Origin: Acidobacteriaceae bacterium
Lineage (GTDB): Bacteria; Acidobacteriota; Terriglobia; Bryobacterales; Bryobacteraceae
DNA: 19,661 nucleotides
NCBI GenBank assembly: GCA_019244945.1
Contig: JAFASD010000526.1
Location: forward strand, 1 to 19,661
Reading direction: 5' to 3'
Shown here: piece after piece, positions 15,985-19,661 of the stretch
Layout of the letters: every line of letters begins with the position of its first letter
Position numbering within the stretch: the stretch's first letter is position 1
Notes under the pieces: model-generated
The model's input: only the letters and a program-made list of their open reading frames with translations
Told to the model about the DNA's origin: nothing
The model's database searches: none
Translations under genes and position numbers: made by a program

Positions 15985-16713
15985 TACAACAAACAATGCG
16001 GAGTCCCCAGCGTTGACATTGGTTTTTCCGACCACTACTTTCTGCCCCTCCCGAACATCGAAATCTGTGTCGAAGCCGACCTGGTCTTTGTCGTTCTCGT
16101 TTGTATAGAACTGAAACCTCTGGAACCGAATTGCCCGTTGCCCATTTTCCTGCGAATCGGCATCGGTGTTGTAAACGATGGAATACGTCTTCGATCCCGA
16201 AGTGGAACCGGTCGCGAAGCTCTTCATGATTCCTCTCGTGCTCGCTTGCCGTCCTTCCCCCGAACGGATCTGCATAGTATCCAGCAGTTGATAACTCCCA
16301 TAAGGAAATATGCCTTGAAGCTGTTTGATGACTGGCTCAATCTCCCGCGGCGCGGTCGCGCGTGATTCCGAATTGGCCGTTGCGCCGACTACATAAACCG
16401 TCACCTCAATGTTTTTCCCAGAGCCCGAGGGCGGAGGAGTGTCCAGTTCCTTGACCGCCTGCTCCGCGGATGAAATATCCGTAGACTGGCCTTTCAGAAC
16501 AATGGCTTTTAGACCGTTATCTCCTACGATAACGGCAGGATTTCCCGGACGCAGCAGCTCCGCGATGGTTTCGGGGCTCGCGTAACGGACTCGGATCACC
16601 TTTGTGATGATGGGTGTCGCGGGCTCGGCCGGAGTTTGGGTGACCGTGGGCGTTTGTGCCAGAGCCAGAGCGGGCACGCCTAGTAGGGCGATGAGAGCAG
16701 CAAATCTATTCAT
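15961..16713 (-). CDS. Secreted protein with secretin N-domain-like region
   Basis: The 250-residue protein has a signal peptide (MNRFAALIALLGVPALALA, cut near residue 19). Residues ~36-95 (TKVIRVRYASPETIAELL, then AVIVGDNGLKAIVLKG and a helix EQAVKELDTPP) have the beta-alpha-beta look of the N1 domains of secretins. There is no secretin pore domain, so it is a stand-alone periplasmic or outer-membrane-facing protein. The C-terminal half is strand-rich and ends GDSALFVVLTARILE. Its ATG overlaps the anti-sigma stop by 8 bases, so it is the third gene of a sigma/anti-sigma operon and may be its output or sensor. The role is unknown. Confidence 0.75.
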   Translation of the reverse strand: MNRFAALIALLGVPALALAQTPTVTQTPAEPATPIITKVIRVRYASPETIAELLRPGNPAVIVGDNGLKAIVLKGQSTDISSAEQAVKELDTPPPSGSGKNIEVTVYVVGATANSESRATAPREIEPVIKQLQGIFPYGSYQLLDTMQIRSGEGRQASTRGIMKSFATGSTSGSKTYSIVYNTDADSQENGQRAIRFQRFQFYTNENDKDQVGFDTDFDVREGQKVVVGKTNVNAGDSALFVVLTARILE

Positions 16714-17284
16714 TGTTTTCCGTCCTTTCCTCGGGTTTCGTTTCGGCGCTTTGCAACAGAATCACGACCTGCGGGTCCGAAGTGGCGATTCTGATCAGCG
16801 ATGGCTGGTTTGCTTGCGCGATCAAATTCACTGAGCGCAAGCCAGCCGCAGTGTGGCGCCGCGCGATGTGCGCGACCTTTACGTTTCGGATTGGCGGCAA
16901 CGCCGGAGCCTTGGACCGGGCCAACAAAGACGTCTTTGCCGGAACAGCTCGAATCGAAGGATTCAGCACAGGGGCGGGGTGCGATAGGAACAGGAGAACG
17001 GCAATCCCTGCTGTGGTCAGTCCCGCGAACCACTTCCAATGCCAAGTAGAAGATCGTCGTGAAGCAACGCGCCGCATTACATTTTCGCGAATTGCGAGCA
17101 AATCGCCCTGTGACGGTTGCGTGCAAAATCCTCGAAACATCTGCTGACTCAACTCAAAATCGCTCAAGCTCTGGCGGCACTCGGAGCATATCTGCAAATG
17201 TTTCTCGATCTTCTCCGACTCGTCAGCTCCCACATCCGCCGTCACATAAAGCGCGAGCTGTTCTTCCGGTACGTGCATGCTCAT
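16706..17284 (-). CDS. Zinc-finger transmembrane anti-sigma factor
   Basis: The start at 17284 (ATG in ATGA, overlapping the sigma stop) has AGGAG 6 bases upstream and gives 192 residues. The N-terminus has the ZAS zinc-binding motif: H29, C33 and C36 in KHLQICSECRQ. A single membrane span lies at about 85-101 (WFAGLTTAGIAVLLFLS), then a ~90-residue extracytoplasmic tail rich in Ala/Pro and Arg. It should hold the cognate ECF sigma factor at the membrane until an envelope signal arrives. A longer frame reaching 17404 would overlap the sigma gene by 124 bases and lacks the ribosome site. Coupling to the sigma gene by ATGA would keep the two in balance. Confidence 0.9.
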   Translation of the reverse strand: MSMHVPEEQLALYVTADVGADESEKIEKHLQICSECRQSLSDFELSQQMFRGFCTQPSQGDLLAIRENVMRRVASRRSSTWHWKWFAGLTTAGIAVLLFLSHPAPVLNPSIRAVPAKTSLLARSKAPALPPIRNVKVAHIARRHTAAGLRSVNLIAQANQPSLIRIATSDPQVVILLQSAETKPEERTENNE

Positions 17285-17889
17285 GTTCGTCTCCTGAGCC
17301 GCGCCATGACAAACTTCTTCATTCTTGTTCGGCCGCTCGAGATCTGCGATCGCACGGTTCCTTCCGTACTCCCTAAGATCTTGGCGACTTCTGCCGTTGT
17401 GCACCCCTCGAAATCGCGAAGCACAATCGCGGCCCGTTCCCGCCGAGAAAGCTCACCCAATGCCGCACTGACGATCGCTCGCTGTTGTTTTGTAGAGACC
17501 ACCTCTTCCGGACTGGCTGACAGATCCATTGCCTCTGGAATCTCATCCAGACCTGGACTCGACCTCTTGCGCCTCTTAGCATCCAGGCAGATATTCACGG
17601 TGATGCGGTACAACCAGGGGACCAGTTCTTTGCTTTCGTGGAACTGATGCAGATTCCGGTGCAATCTAAGAAATACCTCCTGAGCCGCATCCTTGGCGTC
17701 CTCGTCATTCATCAGCAGCCGTTGGGCCGTTCGCAAAACCATTCGTTCATGCAGGATCACGATGCGTTCAAATGCGGCGCCATCCCCGGTTTTCGCTTCT
17801 ATGATCCATTCGCGAATCCGGGTCTGCTCCAGCATGAAGGGGCCCATCCACGGAACTGCCATTGCTCGTCTGCCGCTTGAACTCCCCAT
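17281..17889 (-). CDS. ECF-type RNA polymerase sigma factor
   Basis: This sigma-70 family factor shows region 2 (FERIVILHERMVLRTAQRLL, AAQEVFLRLH, then WLYRITVNICLDAKRR) and region 4 with a helix-turn-helix (LSRRERAAIVLRDFEGCTTA, EVAKILGSTEGTVRSQ). It directs polymerase to a small regulon and is controlled by the anti-sigma factor encoded next. The longest frame gives 202 residues, but homology begins around the Met at 17835 (MLEQTRIREWII); Met codons at 17862 and 17889 are also possible and none has a strong Shine-Dalgarno sequence. The stop overlaps the anti-sigma start. A GGAAC on the same strand at 17965-17961 could be the -35 of an autoregulated promoter. Confidence 0.93.
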   Translation of the reverse strand: MGSSSGRRAMAVPWMGPFMLEQTRIREWIIEAKTGDGAAFERIVILHERMVLRTAQRLLMNDEDAKDAAQEVFLRLHRNLHQFHESKELVPWLYRITVNICLDAKRRKRSSPGLDEIPEAMDLSASPEEVVSTKQQRAIVSAALGELSRRERAAIVLRDFEGCTTAEVAKILGSTEGTVRSQISSGRTRMKKFVMARLRRRT

Positions 17890-18007
17890 TTGGTAATACG
17901 TGCTTCAGAGCGAAAGCGTTGAGAGATGCCGTTGAAAAACTCTGTGCATCTTCGTGCATCGTTCCAACCTTATTAAAATGCCTCTATCGAAAGAATAAGG
18001 AGCGGCT
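17890..18007. promoter_or_regulatory. Divergent intergenic region with GTGCATC direct repeat and candidate ECF -35
   Basis: The 118 bases separate the sigma gene from the divergent reductase gene. GTGCATC occurs twice in direct order (17944-17950 and 17954-17960, 10 bases apart, one helical turn). On the - strand GGAAC (17965-17961) matches the common -35 of ECF promoters. On the + strand TAAAAT (17974-17979) could be a -10, but its -35 is weak. AAGGAG at 17997-18002 is the ribosome site of the reductase gene, with 5 bases before ATG 18008. Confidence 0.35.
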
Positions 18008-18595
18008 ATGAAGCTCTCAGTTTTTTGTGGAGTGAGCGTAGACGGTTTTATTGCTCGGCCAAACCACGGACTCGATTTCCTGGACACTGGTGGGCAAGAG
18101 CCACACGGCTTCGAGGAATTCTACGACAGCGTCGATGTGGTTGTGATCGGGCGCAAGACGTTCGAGGTTGTGCTGCAATTTGGCAAATGGTTTTACGGCA
18201 GCAAGCCGGTCGTGGTGCTCAGCAACGGCCGAGTTGACTTCTCATCGGTCGTTGGCGGCGTCGTTGAGCAAATGGGGAGCGAACCGGCCGAAATCGCAAC
18301 CCAGCTCAAAGCGAGGGGTTTCAAACACGCCTACATAGATGGCGGAATCACCATTCAGCGGTTCTTGTCGGCTGGCCTCATCCATAAGTTGATAATCACT
18401 CGCGTGCCAGTCTTGATCGGAGAAGGAATTCCGTTGTTTGGTCCAGTGCCGCACGACATCAGCCTTCAGCATATTGCGACGCGATGCTACAAGGGCGGCC
18501 TGGTGCAGAGTGAATACAACGTTCGCCTTGACCAGCCAGTTGAACCAACACAAAGCGGCGATCAGACGTGTGGCAGATCTCCACGGGCGCTTTAA
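18008..18595 (+). CDS. Dihydrofolate-reductase-like (RibD C-terminal domain) family protein
   Basis: The 195-residue protein has the DHFR/RibD-C fold seen in YyaP/YwjB-like proteins: KLSVFCGVSVDGFIARP at the start, VVVIGRKTFE near residue 47, KPVVVLSNG, YIDGGITIQRFLSAGLIHKL and ITRVPVLIGEGIPLFG. These enzymes bind NADPH, but the substrate of this stand-alone group is generally unknown. The last ~25 residues (after RLDQPVEPT) are polar and probably an unstructured tail. The start is well supported by AAGGAG upstream. The gene stands alone and is divergent from the sigma operon. Confidence 0.92.
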   Translation: MKLSVFCGVSVDGFIARPNHGLDFLDTGGQEPHGFEEFYDSVDVVVIGRKTFEVVLQFGKWFYGSKPVVVLSNGRVDFSSVVGGVVEQMGSEPAEIATQLKARGFKHAYIDGGITIQRFLSAGLIHKLIITRVPVLIGEGIPLFGPVPHDISLQHIATRCYKGGLVQSEYNVRLDQPVEPTQSGDQTCGRSPRAL

Positions 18596-18864
18596 TTAGC
18601 TCTCATAGCAAGTGCGAATGCGCTACGACGAAAAGTTCGACGGTCGCACAGGTTTGGGTGGATTGGAGATCTGGATTCCGATTGTGGGCTAACCTCGAAC
18701 CCGGTGCAGTCGCCCGAACAGTACCCTGGCGGGCGCAAGCAGCGGATCCGCAATGGGGTCAGCGAGGCCGCATCGAAACCGAGACGTCGAACCTCTTCCC
18801 TAATAAAACGGTTTGCTGACCATCCTTCAGCAGGCGTGCCACCTGTACAGAGACCTGCTAAACA
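18596..18864. other. Region without a convincing gene
   Basis: These 269 bases lie between the reductase stop and the converging stop of the next gene. Frames exist (for example from 18568 to 18819), but they overlap the reductase gene, have no ribosome site and show no recognisable domain. I see no T-tract terminator. It may be a gene remnant or a local repeat, but that cannot be decided by reading. Confidence 0.4.
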
Positions 18865-19341
18865 CTATTTCACGAGCAAGCCTTGGTTGTGTTCGTAGCT
18901 GATCACGCGTGTCACCCTCCACGTGCCATCTTTGTTCTGCCACAACGTTATGAACTTGGCATCGCCCATCCCCTCCTCGGGATGCGAAGGGTGGTGGAAA
19001 CGGTGTATCCCGATCTCAACCGCTCCATACCCCTTCAGCGGATACACTTCCAGCGTTTGCGGGAGCAGTTCCCGCTGCACCTTTCCGCATATGTTCTGCT
19101 TGATGGCGGCAAGAAAGGGTGCTTTCCCCACCGAGAGTCCTGTCTGATCGTGGTAGAACTCCAAGTCATCGGAAACCATCGCTCCCAGTGTAGTCAGATC
19201 GCAGTGGTTATACGCATCGAAGAGTTTTGCGTCTAAGGACTTTATGGTGAGAAATAAAGGATCACCCTGAGGTTGTGCTTCTGCACGCATGGCGCAAAGA
19301 GCCAACAGGTACAACAGAAACAGGTGTCGAGATCGCTTCAT
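18865..19341 (-). CDS. Exported SnoaL/DUF4440-like protein
   Basis: The start at 19341 has GGAGG 8 bases upstream and gives 158 residues with a signal peptide (KRSRHLFLLYLLALCAMRAEA, cut near residue 22). The mature part matches the NTF2-like DUF4440 pattern: LDAKLFDAYNHCDLTTLGAM, VSDDLEFYHDQTGLSVGK, then a strand-rich half with FITLWQNKDGTWRVTRVISY. Proteins of this fold bind small ligands or act as isomerase-like enzymes; the role of exported DUF4440 proteins is mostly unknown. A longer frame to 19392 would put 17 residues ahead of the signal peptide and is rejected. Confidence 0.85.
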   Translation of the reverse strand: MKRSRHLFLLYLLALCAMRAEAQPQGDPLFLTIKSLDAKLFDAYNHCDLTTLGAMVSDDLEFYHDQTGLSVGKAPFLAAIKQNICGKVQRELLPQTLEVYPLKGYGAVEIGIHRFHHPSHPEEGMGDAKFITLWQNKDGTWRVTRVISYEHNQGLLVK

Positions 19342-19480
19342 GCAGGAAACCTCCGCTTGCAAAATGCGCGAAACGGGTAATACGAATTGCAAGCAGAAGT
19401 TGTTCCGGGGATGATTGTGAGGCTGTTGAGCTCCGCTTGGGCGTTTTCGTATTAAGATCCGGCTGAAAAAGGATCACTAT

Positions 19481-19661
19481 TCAGGGCATCTGCGGGGTTG
19501 CACTCTGAAGAGTCCGCGCGAGCCAATCGGAGTGTGGAAAACCAGAGCTGCAAAGATGTCTGATCTCCTTGGCGAGATCGTATTGGACGCGCCGTATCGT
19601 GGGCTTATCGTCCTCGATCACAACATAGGCCGCGCGAGGGTCCCCGTCGTACGACAGGCCC
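19481..19661 (-). CDS. Metallophosphoesterase family protein, C-terminal fragment cut by window
   Basis: Reading the - strand from 19660 gives 59 residues and a stop (TGA at 19483-19481) without interruption, with no start inside the window. The peptide has GLSYDGDPRAAYVVIEDD and then IRRVQYDLAKEI followed by GFPHSDWLARTL. This pattern (DGDPRAAY, then xRRVxYD) is typical of the C-terminus of bacterial calcineurin-like metallophosphoesterases of the YfcE/MJ0936 type. The catalytic part lies outside the window. The family assignment rests on the tail alone and is moderately sure. Confidence 0.65.
   Translation of the reverse strand, partial: GLSYDGDPRAAYVVIEDDKPTIRRVQYDLAKEIRHLCSSGFPHSDWLARTLQSATPQMP

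Noticed and set aside
18568..18898. Frames on the + strand after the reductase gene
   Set aside because: They overlap the reductase or the next gene, lack ribosome sites and show no domain.

Overview
The window most likely comes from an Acidobacteriota genome, probably close to the Bryobacter/Solibacter lineage. The evidence is an ADOP-type ABC permease (Acidobacterial Duplicated Orphan Permease) at the left edge, a moderately GC-rich composition, frequent GTG/TTG starts, and an ECF sigma / zinc-finger anti-sigma pair of the style common in that phylum. No rRNA, tRNA, CRISPR array or insertion sequence was recognised.

Layout: (1) 3-2276, the 3' part of an ADOP permease. (2) 2439-12775, a tightly packed run of eight genes on the + strand: an FHA protein, a 33-residue membrane ORF, a PP2C phosphatase with a membrane span and a beta-helix ectodomain, a Ser/Thr kinase with a membrane span and a TPR ectodomain, a 1098-residue fusion of a RodA/FtsW (SEDS) glycosyltransferase with a class B penicillin-binding protein, a second FHA protein, a TatD nuclease and a polyprenyl diphosphate synthase. 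(3) 12850-13475, a HigB/HigA toxin-antitoxin pair. (4) 13477-14352 (-), a formate/nitrite-transporter family protein (YfdC-like). (5) 14434-15564, a Tat-exported DUF2961 (GH172-like) protein, followed by a small two-span membrane protein. (6) 15961-17889 (-), an overlapping operon of ECF sigma factor, anti-sigma factor and a secreted secretin-N-domain-like protein. (7) 18008-18595, a RibD/DHFR-fold reductase. (8) 18865-19341 (-), an exported SnoaL/DUF4440-like protein. (9) 19481-19661 (-), the C-terminal end of a metallophosphoesterase, cut by the window.

The most interesting part is region 2. Its content (FHA proteins, PP2C phosphatase, Ser/Thr kinase, RodA and a transpeptidase) matches the actinobacterial fhaA-fhaB-pstP-rodA-pbpA-pknA-pknB locus that controls wall growth by protein phosphorylation. 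Here the polymerase and transpeptidase are one polypeptide, the kinase carries TPRs where PknB has PASTA repeats, the phosphatase has a beta-helix ectodomain, and a tiny single-span membrane ORF lies between the first FHA gene and the phosphatase gene with ATGA overlaps at both ends. I infer a membrane phospho-signalling module that senses the envelope and controls a fused peptidoglycan synthase, with the FHA proteins as phosphothreonine readers. The architecture is read from the sequence. The functional link is inference from synteny and gene coupling.
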